In this document: one piece after another, positions 31,557 through 43,200 of the stretch
Numbering within the stretch: the stretch's first letter is position 1
Layout: each line of letters begins with the position of its first letter
Assembly (NCBI GenBank): GCA_025766275.1
Contig: JAFKAC010000004.1
Location: forward strand, 1,488,001-1,552,000
Length of the DNA stretch: 64,000 nucleotides
Origin: Lactarius indigo
Lineage: Eukaryota; Basidiomycota; Agaricomycetes; Russulales; Russulaceae
Direction of reading: 5' to 3'
Notes under the pieces: model-generated
The model's database searches: none
What the model saw: the letters and a program-made list of their open reading frames with translations, nothing else
What the model was told of the DNA's origin: nothing
Program-made: the position numbers and the translations under genes

Positions 31557-34500
31557 ATGGATCCCGAACGTAAGTACGGACCACCGGAGTCTGAGCCGTG
31601 ACGTTGGTAATTGATATTTCAATCCTCTTCCCTTACAGTCTCAATTGTCGATATAGACAACGACATCGCTTATCATCAGAAATCCATCTTGCACTTCCCT
31701 CGACCCCATTCAAAGTATATCACTTCAGTCCATCGCCTCGCTGTGGCGCGATCAACGCGTTATCGCTTGTCACAGCAGAAGGAAGACCTTGACAAGTCCA
31801 TTCTACACTTCACTGAGGCGATCCTCCTTCCGCCCGTTTCCTGGGCACGACCTTCATTCCATGTTACCTGGACCCTCTTTCACCTCGCGGGGGCTCTTCT
31901 CTATCTCGTCAAGGACTTTGGCCAGACCAAGGAAGTCGAATCTTCTATTGAGTACCTCCGGTACCTCCAAGGACTTCCCCTTGAATCCTTCGACATCCCC
32001 AGGAGCCACGTTATGGCAATGCTTATTCAAGCGTTGGGTGCTCAAGTTAAGTTAGGAACTGGGGACGGGTCACAGAATATTTGGGAGATGGCGGTCCTCT
32101 GCCGCGAACTCCTCGCCTCCAACATATCGACATATTTTTCCGTTGAAGATGCGGTTTTCACGTACTTCGTAGCGGCTTTCAATACCGAAGTCATGCGAGG
32201 GCGGCCCATCCAGTTGCTAGACGAAGTCATTGAATGCCTACGCGACGCGGTGAAGATGTCCCCACCTGGTTCGCACATCGCCTTGCTAGCGCTGGCTAGC
32301 GCACTCCACACTCGCTTCGTCGAAGCCCATTCAATTGATGATTATGAGGAAGCGGCGGTGGTATTGGAAAAAATTCTCGATCCCAATCAGCCCGGAGGGT
32401 GTCCGATTTCAATTCGGCATCTCGCTTCAACACAAGTCGCTTTGCTCGCATACATGAGATCGACCATCTTCAAGAACCCAGAGTATATCGAAGTGGCAAT
32501 TTCTCGTCTGCGTGCCGAGCTCAGCTCTCCCATCCCTGAAGAGCTTCGTTTTCACGTCGCTGGGGGCTTGTCGAATCTCGTCAGAAATCGTTTTATAAAT
32601 TACGATCTTGTTGAGAGCCGCGAAGAATCGAATTCTTATCTTTCACAAGCTGCTGACCTTTCATCTTCTTGGGGATACGTTGGTGAACCAGACGATGTTC
32701 TGGAGACCCATTCGATGGCGGCATTGCAGCAGAAAATTCAGTATCTTAAAGAACTGATCTCCGACACTGCTCCGGGGACAGCACACCACAAAAGCTTTCT
32801 CTGGGGACTTATATATTGGTATAAAACTAAATTCTCCTGTACCAATGATATATCCGACATCGAAGAGTCCATCAAATATAGCCGGCTGTGGCTCGATTTA
32901 ACTCATCCCAATGATTTATGGAGAGTCAATCCCCTTGGTTCCTTGAGCGAGGCCCTCTTCCTCGCTTTCGAGCACACCAACAAGACCGACTACCTCGATG
33001 AGTCAATCGCCCTCGACTATGACATTCTCAAGTTGAAAAATGCACGGAACATGCATTTTTTCACAATTCGGAGGCTTCTGTCATCTCTACTAATCCGCTC
33101 GTCGTTATCAGGTAGAAGAGGGGACCTCCATGAAGCCATACGATTGATGTCATCGGGCGTCGACGATCAATATGCGCATGAGGCTGACCGATTCCGACTT
33201 TCATGCAACTGGGCCCTCATTGCACGATCTGCCCGGCACCCCTCTGCCTTGACCGCTTACAAGAGCTCAATCTCGTTGATGCAAAGGTCGTTGTCCTTCG
33301 CTCCGACGGTATCCATTCAGCACGCCCGTCTCGTCAAAATGGGCGAGAATTGTCAGAGGATGCCATTCGACTACGTATCTTATCAGATCGATTTGGGTCA
33401 ATTTGAGGAAGCCATTGAGACACTGGAGCTTGGGCGAGGATTGCTTTGGTCCGAGATGCGTGGCCTTCGTACCCCGATTGCCCAATGTTTCGAAGAAGAC
33501 TCGCCGTTGGCAAAGAGATTTGCCGAAATTAATCGAGAACTCGAGGCGATGACCGTATCCGTCACACCGAGTGGGAGGCCAGAAATGGAAGACGGCGTTG
33601 CTCAAGGTGGAGATTGGACAGACCCATTCGGTCGGCTCTTGGTAAAGCAACGGAAACTGATGGGGGAGCGGGATGCACTGGTTTCAGAGATCCAAGGTCA
33701 GCCAGGGCGGGAAGGATTCATGAAGGCGCCATCATTTACTACCCTCCTCTCCGCTGCCTCCCGTGGTCCTGTCATCCTCATCAATCATTGCGAATGGCGT
33801 TCGGATATCCTCATTGTCTTCCACAATGCTCTGCCTTGCGCCATTCCTACTGCTAATGATTTCTATGATCGCGCAAACAAACTACGAGATAAACTAATTG
33901 AGGCGCGAAAGCATGGTCTCGACTCCCACGAATACCAGGACGCTCTATGCTCCGTACTCAATGACCTCTATGAGATTGTTGGAGCACCAGTCATCAAGAG
34001 GCTTCGGTTGTTAGGCGTACCTGAGCAATCTCGAATCTGGTGGTGCCCAACCTCAGCTTTCTGTTCCCTTCCCCTCCATGCGATGGGCCCTATCCCATCG
34101 AGCGATACTCCCAAGCGATATTTCTCGGATTTGTACATCCCTTCGTATACACCGTCGCTCTCTGCACTCATCGAGTCTCGCACCGCAAGCCCACAGATGC
34201 TGGCCAGGCCCTCATTACTCCTTGTTGCTCAACCAGACGATTCTCTTCCAGGCGTGAAGGGAGAGATCAAGGTTATACGAAAGCTGGAAGAACGTGTCAC
34301 GGTGACGAGTCTTGTCTCAAGTGATGCCACACCCTCTTCTGTAGTCGAGGGTCTCCGAGGCAGTCGGCTTGCCCATTTCGCATGTCATGGAGTGCTAGAG
34401 GCAGGGAAGCCGTTTGAGGCTTCGTTCAAGCTTCACGAGGGCTCGCGTCTTACCCTGCTGGACATTGTACGGTCTCGGCTTCCGGATGCGGAATTCGCAT

Positions 34501-34805
34501 TCCTTTCTTGTTGTCACGCTGCGGAAATCACAGAAGAGAGCGTAGCGGACGAGGCTCTTCATCTTACTGCGGCGATGCAGTATTGTGGATTCCGAAGTGT
34601 TGTTGGGACGATGTGGGAAATGGCGGATACGGACGGGCAAGACCTGGCGAGGAGCTTTTACAAGTCGTTGTTCTCCGGCGAAAGGTCCGGCGTGCCTTAT
34701 TATGAGCGAACTGCGGAAGCACTGCGAGATGCGACACGGAAACTTCGGAAGAAGAGAGGAATCAGCCTGGAGAGATGGGTGAACTTTGTTCATTATGGTG
34801 CTTGA
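31557..34805 (+). CDS. TPR-CHAT protein D (predicted caspase-like protease)
   Basis: Model: exon 1 31557..31569 (ATG GAT CCC GAA C), 69-bp intron 31570..31638, exon 2 31639..34805; 1059 aa. The frame stays open upstream to 31611 inside the intron, but the spliced start restores MDPELSIVDID, as in F. TPR-like repeats are followed by ETLELGRGLLWSEMRGLR and a CHAT domain with predicted dyad His921 (HFACHG) and Cys963 (LSCCH). The tail is LERWVNFVHYGA. It is closest to B, sharing KLEERVTVT, KLHEGSRLTLLDIVRSRL and HAAEITEESVA. The neighbouring carrier copy is a pseudogene while this gene is intact, which suggests selection on the CHAT gene. Confidence 0.92.
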
Positions 34806-35881
34806 CGGTACATCTTCGGTGAGTGACAATTTCCCGCGAACACGCGACTTTGGTGCTTAGCAGTTTTCAAAAGACTTGGGCTCCTGTCAGATAGGTTGTG
34901 TTGTGCTCTAACCAATTCTCGTCAGTATTTAGACGGAGTATGCTTAGTATTTCGTTATCTTGTCGCGATATCACTACATGGTACACAGATTCCCTATGTG
35001 AACGGATTGAAGCGGAATTGAGTCAGGTTCGCACTCGCACCGTGGGTGTAGATGGAGGACACATAAACACCACTTTGTTGTCGTCCATCGTCCGTCGTCC
35101 ACGCGCATGCGCACTTCGCGACATGTCGCCGCTTGAGCTCAAGCTCCAAGCGAGTACTTCATCTGCTTGTATGTCACGAATTGCAGCACACCTGCACCCT
35201 CTAACCAACGCGAGCGACGTCGCACTGGCACGAGAGGAACAGACCGACCCCTTGCACGGAACGCACCTAGTAGGCCCAGTCTGAAAATGAATAGGCGTTG
35301 AGTAGCCAACAGGTTATAGTCTGGCATATCGATGGTCGCGAAGCGTTTGAGTTGACTGTCGTACTCACAGGTTCACATTTGGGCCAGAGAGGAAGGACGC
35401 ACAGAAACTTGGCGACTCGGAGGAGCGGAGCGAGGCTTGCCGAATCACCGGCCGGGGATGCCTATGATAGGTGCGTTCCGCCGGACCGTTGTGTCCGCCG
35501 TTGGGCTTGACTACTGTAATACCCTTGGTAATACCCCAAAATCTATTGTACTCCCTTTTTTTTTCTCCGAATACTGTGTCACATGTCAATGTGAGATCGC
35601 GTCCGCTCCTTCTCCAACTTATTCTTAGGTTGTGTATGATTTTTGCGAATTTTGCACAGCCTTTCTGGCTATTGGACTCAAGGCTGGGTGAACACGTGCG
35701 ACTCGTGTTGTCGCTGTGTGAGCGTGCGCTTGATGTCACGGTGGTCGGTCAAGGCGTGGCCTGCAACTAGCGAAAGGCTCTTCAAGTTCGTTTGTTCACC
35801 AGCCCTTCTTCCATCGCAAACCAGAGCGTTAAATTGAACTCGCTGGGAGACCCACAATTTTTCATTTTCACGCATTGGACC
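34806..35881. other. Interval between CHAT D and CHAT E
   Basis: It starts with the 3' flank shared with B. A carrier exon 5 remnant lies at about 35075-35290. From about 35620 on there is CHAT-type upstream sequence (CGACTCGTGTTGTCGCTGTG; CACGCATTGGACC before the ATG). No other gene seen. Confidence 0.6.
35075..35290 (-). pseudogene. Carrier (FLX1-like) pseudogene fragment: exon 5 piece
   Basis: The minus strand matches carrier exon 5: GTGCTGCAATTCGTGACATA against GCGCTGCAATTCATGGTATA. A readable relic, LQFVTYKQMKYS, compares with LQFMVYEKMKSW in the intact protein, and GTGGACGACGGACGATG follows as in the intact exon. Insertions disrupt the frame, and other exons are absent. This is the third carrier remnant in the CHAT array. 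Confidence 0.75.
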
Positions 35882-38800
35882 ATGGACCTCAAATGTAGGT
35901 CCACATCTCCCAAGTCCTAACCGCCCTATCGTTTGATTGACCCCCGACCCTCCTTACAGTCCCGATCGCTGTTCTTGATGGCCTCATCAAATTTGTTCAG
36001 GCTTCACTCTCACTATTCTCTCGATCCCATTTAGTTGGCATAATTTGCATTCATACTCTCGCAATGCTGCGATTCGCGCGCTATAAGCTGTCACGAAAGA
36101 AGGAAGATCTCGACAAGTTCATTCTCCGCTACACTGAGGCAGTCATACTCCCGCCTGTTTTCTGGGCCAGACTTTCCATCAACACGCTCCGCTTTCACCT
36201 CTCATCGTCTCTTCTCAACCACCTCGATCGCTTCCAGAATTCTAAACAGGCCGAAGACATCCAGATTGCTATTGAGTACCTCCGGCAAATCCGAGGTCTA
36301 CCCCTTGAATCCTTCGATGTCCACAGAAACGACTTTACGATAAAACTTATCCAGGCATTGGCCGCTCAGGTTAAGTCGGAAGCCGGGGACGGGACAAAGA
36401 ATATCGACGAGATGGTGACCCTCTGCCGCGAACTCCTTGCCCCCAACATATCGACAAAGTTTCCCTTCGCTGCTTGTATATCCTTGTGTGACACTGTAAA
36501 CGCCGAGTTCATTCAAGGAAGATCCATTCAGTCACTAGATGCGGTCATCGGTTGCCTACGGGACGTGGTGAAGGTGTGCCCCTCAGGTTCAGACGACGTT
36601 TTGTTCGCGCTGGCCAACACACTCTACGTTCGCTTCTTCGAAACTCTTTCAAATGACGATTATGAGGATGCAACTGCGCTCTTGGAGAAGATCCTCGATC
36701 CTAATCGGCCTGGAGAGTGTCGGGATTCAATTCGGGGTCTAGCCTCTTTACTTGCCACTCAGTTCGCATTCACCAGATCGCTCATCTTCCAGAATCCAGA
36801 ATATTCTGAAATGGCAATATCGCGTCTCCGTGCCGAGCTCAGCTCGCCCTCCATCGATGAAAGGATTTGTTTTCGGTACACAGAAGCCTTGGCTATCCTT
36901 TCCAGCAAGCGCTTTAGAGATTACAGTCTCGCTGAGAGTTTTGAAGAAGCAAATTCTTACATTTCACAAGTTGTCGACCTTTCATCCTCTCGAAGCTTGG
37001 AAAATTCCGGAAGAATGTTCACTGAATTAGACGCTGTTCGGGAGTCTTATTCTACGACAGCCATACACGAGAGCATTCAGAAACTTGAAGTACTGCTTTC
37101 AAACACTCCTCCGATGACCGATGACCACAAACGCCTTCTCAGTGGACTTGCAGATTGGTATTCGACCAAGTTTTTCCGCACCGACGACATATCGGATATT
37201 GAACGGTCCATAAAGTATAGCCGGCTGCGGCTCAGTGCAACCCATCCAAATGGCATGATGAGAGCCAATTCCCTTAGTTCCTTGCGCAACGTCCTCCGCC
37301 TCGCGTTCGAGCATACCAACAAGATAGATTACCTCGATGAATCGATTACCCTCGGTTATGACATTCTCAGGTTGAAAAACGCACAGCACATTCACTTTCA
37401 GGCAATTCAACAGCTTATCTCATCTCTACTTACCCGCTCGCAGTTGCTTGGTCGAACAGAAGGGCCTCATGAAGTTATACGATTAATGTCGTTGGCTATT
37501 GATGACCAATATGCGCGGGAACCCGATCGATTCCGGCTTTCATGTGCGTGGGCCCTCCTTGCGCGACATATCAACCATCCCTCTGCCTTGACTGCCTATC
37601 AGAGGGCAATGTCGTCAATGCAACGGTCCCTGTTCTTTGCTCCGACAATATCCATTCAGCACACTCGTCTCGTCGAAATGGGCGGCGGAGGTTGTCAGAG
37701 CATGCCGCTCGATTTCGCATCATTTCAGATTGAGTTAGGTTTATTAGAAGAAGCAGTTGAAACACTGGAGCAAGGGCGAACATTGCTTTGGTCCGAGATG
37801 CGCGGACTTCGTAACTCTGTGGCCCAACTTATTGAAGAAGACTCGCCGTTGGCAAAGAGATTTGCCGAGATCAATCAAAAACTCGAGGCGATGACCATAT
37901 CTATCACACCGAGTGGGAAGCCAGAGGTTGTTGCTCAAGGTAGAGATTGTACTGACCCATTCGGTCGACTCGTGGTAAAACAGCGGAAGCTAGTAAAGGA
38001 GCGGGGTGCACTGATTTCACAGATCCAAAGCCGACCAGGATCGGAAGGATTCTTGAAGGCCCCATCATTCGCCACCCTTCGCTCCGCAGCCTCATGTGGC
38101 CCCATTATTATTATCAACCATTGTAAATGGCGCTCTGATATCCTCATTCTCTTCCACAATTCCCTCCCTTGCATCGTTCCTACTTCTAATGATTTCTATG
38201 ATCGCGGAAACAAACTACGAAGCCAGCTAGTCGAAACGCGGAAGCGTGGTCTCGGCTCTGCTGAATACCAGGATGCTCTATGCTCCGTACTCAAGGACCT
38301 CTATGAGCTTGTTGGAGAACCCGTCATCGAGAAGCTTAGAGTGCTAGGCGTACCTGAGCAATCTCGAATATGGTGGTGCCCAACCTCGGTCTTCTGCTCC
38401 CTTCCTCTTCATGCAATGGGCCCAATCCCATCGAGCGACACCCCCAACCAATATTTTTCGGATCTGTACATCCCTTCATATACACCGTCACTCTCTGCCC
38501 TCATAGACTCCCGCAAGGTGAGCCAACAGATGCTGGACAAGCCCTCGTTACTCCTTGTTGCCCAACCAGGCGATTCTCTCCCTGGTGTGTGGGACGAGAT
38601 GAAGGTCGTACAAGCGCTTAATACACAGGTTACGAACCTTGTCTCAGACGCGGCCACACCCCCCTCCGTAGTCGAGGGTCTCAGGGACAGCCGGTTTGTC
38701 CACTTCGCATGCCACGGAGAGCTGGAGATAGGAAAGCCGTTCGGCGCGTCGTTCAAGCTCCATGGGGGCTCTCGTCTCACAATGCTGGATATTGTACAAC

Positions 38801-39132
38801 CTCGACTCCCTGATGCCGAATTCGCGTTTCTTTCTTGCTGCCACACCGCCGAAATCACAGAAGACAGCATAGACGACGAGGTGTTGCATCTTACTGCAGC
38901 GATGCAGTACTGTGGATTCCGAAGCGTTGTCGGAACCATGTGGGCAATGGCAGATACAGACGGGAAAGACCTTGCCAAGAGCTTCTACAGATCGCTGTTC
39001 TCCAGTCGAGTGGCAGACGTACCCTATTATGCGCGATCGGCGCGAGCACTGCGAGATGCAACACAAAGGCTTCGGAAGAAGCGAGGGATCACGCTGGAGA
39101 GATGGGTGAACTTCGTGCATTATGGTGCTTGA
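35882..39132 (+). CDS. TPR-CHAT protein E (predicted caspase-like protease)
   Basis: Model: exon 1 35882..35894 (ATG GAC CTC AAA T), 65-bp intron 35895..35959 (GTAGGT..ACAG), exon 2 35960..39132; 1061 aa. Without exon 1 the frame would start only at 36064 and lose the first helix, so the spliced start is preferred. TPR-like repeats are followed by ETLEQGRTLLWSEMRGLR and the CHAT domain with predicted dyad His923 (HFACHG) and Cys965 (LSCCH). The tail is LERWVNFVHYGA. It is closest to C, with VTNLVSDAATP and CHGELEIGKPF. It has a shorter charged linker before GRDCTDPFGRLVV than its relatives. No lesions seen. Confidence 0.92.
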
Positions 39133-40259
39133 CAGTACGTCCTCGGTGAGTGTCAGTTTTCAGTGTACATGCGACTCTGGCGCTTAGAACTTCTTAGAAG
39201 ACACGGGTTCCTGTCGGATATGTTGCGTCGTTGCACTCGGACCGGTACTCAGCGTAGGTATTTAGATTGGATCTGCGTCGTATTTCGTCCCCGTGTAGTG
39301 CCAAGATACGCCATGTTCGAAACTTCACCTTGAATCTCGTTTTTTCCAATGAGCCGTGAGACCTCGTGAGACGTCAGAAAAGAAGAGTCAAACACCGGCA
39401 CTGGAAAGTATCGAAACGCATTCCCTTCTTAGTAGTTCTTACGCGAACATAATAGTTCGCTAAAAGATACATTTTGGTGGCGATGACGCTCACACATGGC
39501 TCCTGAGATCACCTAATTAGGTCCATTCAACACGCTGCTAGGATAATTTGGCTGCGGGTTAGTCTGACGAAGTAAAAGAGTTACAAACTGCAAATTGGCA
39601 AGGACTTGGGCGAGAACTCGAGAAAAATTCTGTACTGCAACAACACCAAGGGACAGTCCGCCCCTTCACAGACGCGCCACACTCGCCCCGAGTACGCAGG
39701 CCAGCTACGCTGGTCTATGGTTTTGTAAGAATGGGGACGGACGGGACAGAGGATTCGGACGGGCCGGGACCAGGATATGGTCACAAGCCTGGCTCGCCGG
39801 ATCGCCGCGCCGCCTGCCAGCTGCTACCAGTGCTAGTCGCTGCTTCTTAGTGGCAGGCAGACCGTTTCCGAGTCCAGGGTTCGACTTAATATGTCCAGCA
39901 CTCACTCCGATTCTGTTGCCATCACAATTTTATGTCAGGTCGCGTAGGCTAAGTCATTGGGGCCAGCCTCTATCGACTTGTCCATAGGTTGTGCCAAGGG
40001 TTGTGCATGAATTTGCGAGTCTGGCACAGCCAAGACCTTGGCCAGGACCGCAACCTTTCCGTAAGCAAAAGGTTGGACGTGTGCCTCGTGCCTCTGTCTT
40101 GCGAATACGAACGTTTACTAAGGCCTGACAAGCCTGGCTCGTGAGCCTGTGCAAGACTCTTCGTCACGGTCTACCCACCTGCCTTTCTTCCTTTGCAGTC
40201 CCGATCGTTCAACTCACCGTCAGACGACCTGCGATATCCTATCTTCACCCCACCAAACC
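39133..40259. other. Interval between CHAT E and CHAT F
   Basis: It starts with the flank shared with C (GGGTTAGTCTGACGAAGT at about 39556). Around 39865-40080 it resembles the region before CHAT B and D (CTAAGTCATTGGG(G)CC, then a TTGCGA(A/G)TCT(A/G)GCAC motif). No carrier exon was recognised here, unlike the other intervals. Confidence 0.55.
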
Positions 40260-43200
40260 ATGGATCCCGAACGTGAGCTCGAATGTCCGAACCGTTCATC
40301 CTGATGATGGCGACTAACCATTCCCTACAGTCTCGATCGCCGACATCGACGGCCACATCGCATTGGTTCATAACATCCTCTCACTATTGCCTCGATCTCA
40401 TCAAGAACGTTTTGATTTTGTCCATATTCTTGGAAAAGCACGATTCGCGCGTTATGAGCGGTCACAACAAAAGGAAGACCTTGACAAGTGTATTGTTCAC
40501 TACGCTGAGGCTATCTTCCTTCCGCGCGTTTCCAGTGTCGAACTCTCCCTTGGTGTTGTACAACTGCTGTATCACATCGCACTCGCACTTCTAGAACGCT
40601 CCAAGAAATTCAAACAGCACGAGGACGTCAAATATTCTGTCGACTACTTCCGCTACCTCCGAGGACTACCCCTTGATTCCTTCAATGTCCGCAGAGACAA
40701 TGTTTCATCATCACTTATCCAGGCACTGGCTACCAAAGTTAGGTTGGATGCTGGGGACGGAACACAGAACATCAAGGAGATGGTAGACCTCTGCCGCGAA
40801 CTCCTGACCTCCGACAAATTAGCAGAATTTCCCGCTAGTGCTTTTCAATCCCTGAATCATGCTGTCGACGCCGAATTTATCCGAGGACGGCCCATCCAGT
40901 TACTAGGCGAAGTCATTGAATGCCTGCGGGACGCGGTGAAGACGTGCCCCCCAGACCCAGATTCACGCTATATCTTATACGCGCTAGCCAACCAACTCTT
41001 CTTTCGCTTCATGAAAGCTCATTCAAATGACGATTATGAGGAAGCAGCGGGGCTATTGGCAAGGATCCTCGACCCCAATGAGCCAGTAGAGTGTCCGAGT
41101 TGGATTTGGAATTTGGCTTCGACACTTGCCACTGCGCTGTCACACGCCAGATCGGCCTTCTTCCAGAACCCAGAATATTCCGAAGTGGCAATTTCTCGTC
41201 TCCGTACCGAACTTGGCTCTGCTTCCGCCAATGAAGGACTTCGTCTTCAAATCACTGAGAGTTTAGCAATCCAAACCAGACTACGCTTTAGACATTACAG
41301 TCTCGCCGAGAGCCTTGAAGAAGCGAACTCCTTTACTTCCCAAGCTGTCGACCTTTCGTCTTCTGAAAGTCTGGAAAAATCTGGGGAACTTCTCCTCGAA
41401 TCAGACGCTGTTCGGGAGTCATATTCTATGACAAGGATGGCGGAGAAAATTCAGCATCTTGAGGAACTGCTCTCAATCACTCCTCCAAGGACAGAGCGTC
41501 ACGAACAATACCTCAGTCGCCTTGCAAAGTGGTACGAATCAAAGTTCTACCGTACCGACGATATATCGGACATGGAAGAGTCTATCAAGTATAGCCGGTT
41601 GTTACTTAACGCGACTCATTATTCCAGTGACTTGCGGAAAACCAATGCTCTCGTCCCCCTACACGACATTCTCCTCCTCGCGTTTGAGAAAACCGGCAAG
41701 ATCACCTACCTCGAAGAGTCAATCACCATCGGCTATGACATTCTCAAGTTGGAGACGGCACAGCACACGTACTTTGGCGCAATCAAGAAGCTTGTGTCGT
41801 CTCTACTTACCCGCGAGCGGCTTCTTGGGAGAGGAGACGACTTCCAAGAAGCCATACGATTGATGTCGATGGCCATCGATAATCAATACAGGCATGAACC
41901 TGACAGATTCAAACTTTCTTGTGGATGGGCCTTGCTTGCGCGAAGTGTCAGTCATCCCACCACCTTGACTGCCTACAAGAGCGCAATGTCACTACTGCGA
42001 AGGTCCTTGTCCTTCGCCCCGACTGTATCTGTTCAGCACACTCGTCTCGCCGGCATGGGCGAGAATTGTCTGAGCATGCCACTTGACTACGCATCCTATC
42101 AGATCAGTTTAGGTCGATTTGAGGAGGCGGTTGAGACACTGGAGAAAGGACGAACATTGCTTTGGTCCGAGATGCGTGGCCTTCGTACCCCAATTGTTCA
42201 ACTCACTGAAGACGGCTCGCCATCGGCGAAGAGATTTGCCGAGATCAATCAAGAACTCGAGGCGTTGACAATATCCGCCACACCGAGTGGGAAGCCCGAA
42301 ATGGGAGATGGCGTTGCCCGAGGTACAGACGGGACGGACCCATTTGGTCGGCTTGTGGTAAAGCGGCAGAAACTAGTCGAAGAGCGGGATAAGCTGATTT
42401 CACAGATCCAAGACCGACCAGGGTTGGGAGGATTCTTGACCACACCATCATTCATCGCTCTTCGCTCCGCTGCCTCCCGTGGCCCCATCATTCTAATCAA
42501 CCATTGTAGATGGCGCTCTGATATCTTGATTATCGTCCACAATCATCTCCCTTCCTTCGTTCCCACCGCCGATGATTTCTACGATCGTGCAAATGACTTA
42601 CGAGATAGGCTAGTTGAGGCACGGAAGCTTGGTCTCGACTCCGCTGAATACCGGGGCACTCTGTCTTCTGTACTGAAGGGCCTCTATGAACTTGTTGGAG
42701 GACCCGTCATCGAGAGGCTTCGGTTGTTGGGCGTACCGGAGCAATCTCGAATCTGGTGGTGCCCAACCTCGGTCTTCTGTTCCCTTCCCCTGCATGCGAT
42801 GGGTCCAATTCCATCGGACGATACTTCCGACAAGCGATATTTCTCGGATCTCTACATCTCTTCATATACGCCATCTCTCTCTGCCCTCATCGAATCTCGC
42901 AAAGCAGGCCCACAGATACTGGATAAGCCCTCTCTACTCCTTGTCGCCCAACCAGACGATTCTCTTCCAGGCGTGCGGGGAGAAATGAAAGTCATACGAT
43001 CGCTTGATGCACAGGTCACTGTGACGGGTCTTGTTTCAAGTGCGGCCACACCCTCTTCCGTGATCGAGGGCCTCCGGGGCAGTCACTTTGCCCACTTCGC
43101 ATGCCATGGAGTGCTGGAGACAGGAAAGCCGTTCGAGGCTTCGTTCAAACTTCACGGGGACTCCCGTCTTACGCTGCTGGACATTGTGCGGTCTCGGCTT

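Larger units (their letters stand above)
30545..39640 (+). repeat. Right duplication block: carrier pseudogene, CHAT D, CHAT E
   Basis: Counterpart of 19444-30430: the pseudo-carrier corresponds to the carrier, D to B and E to C, and the 3' flank of E to that of C. The carrier exon 5 remnant between D and E occupies the interval that holds exon 3/6 remnants between B and C. Confidence 0.6.
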
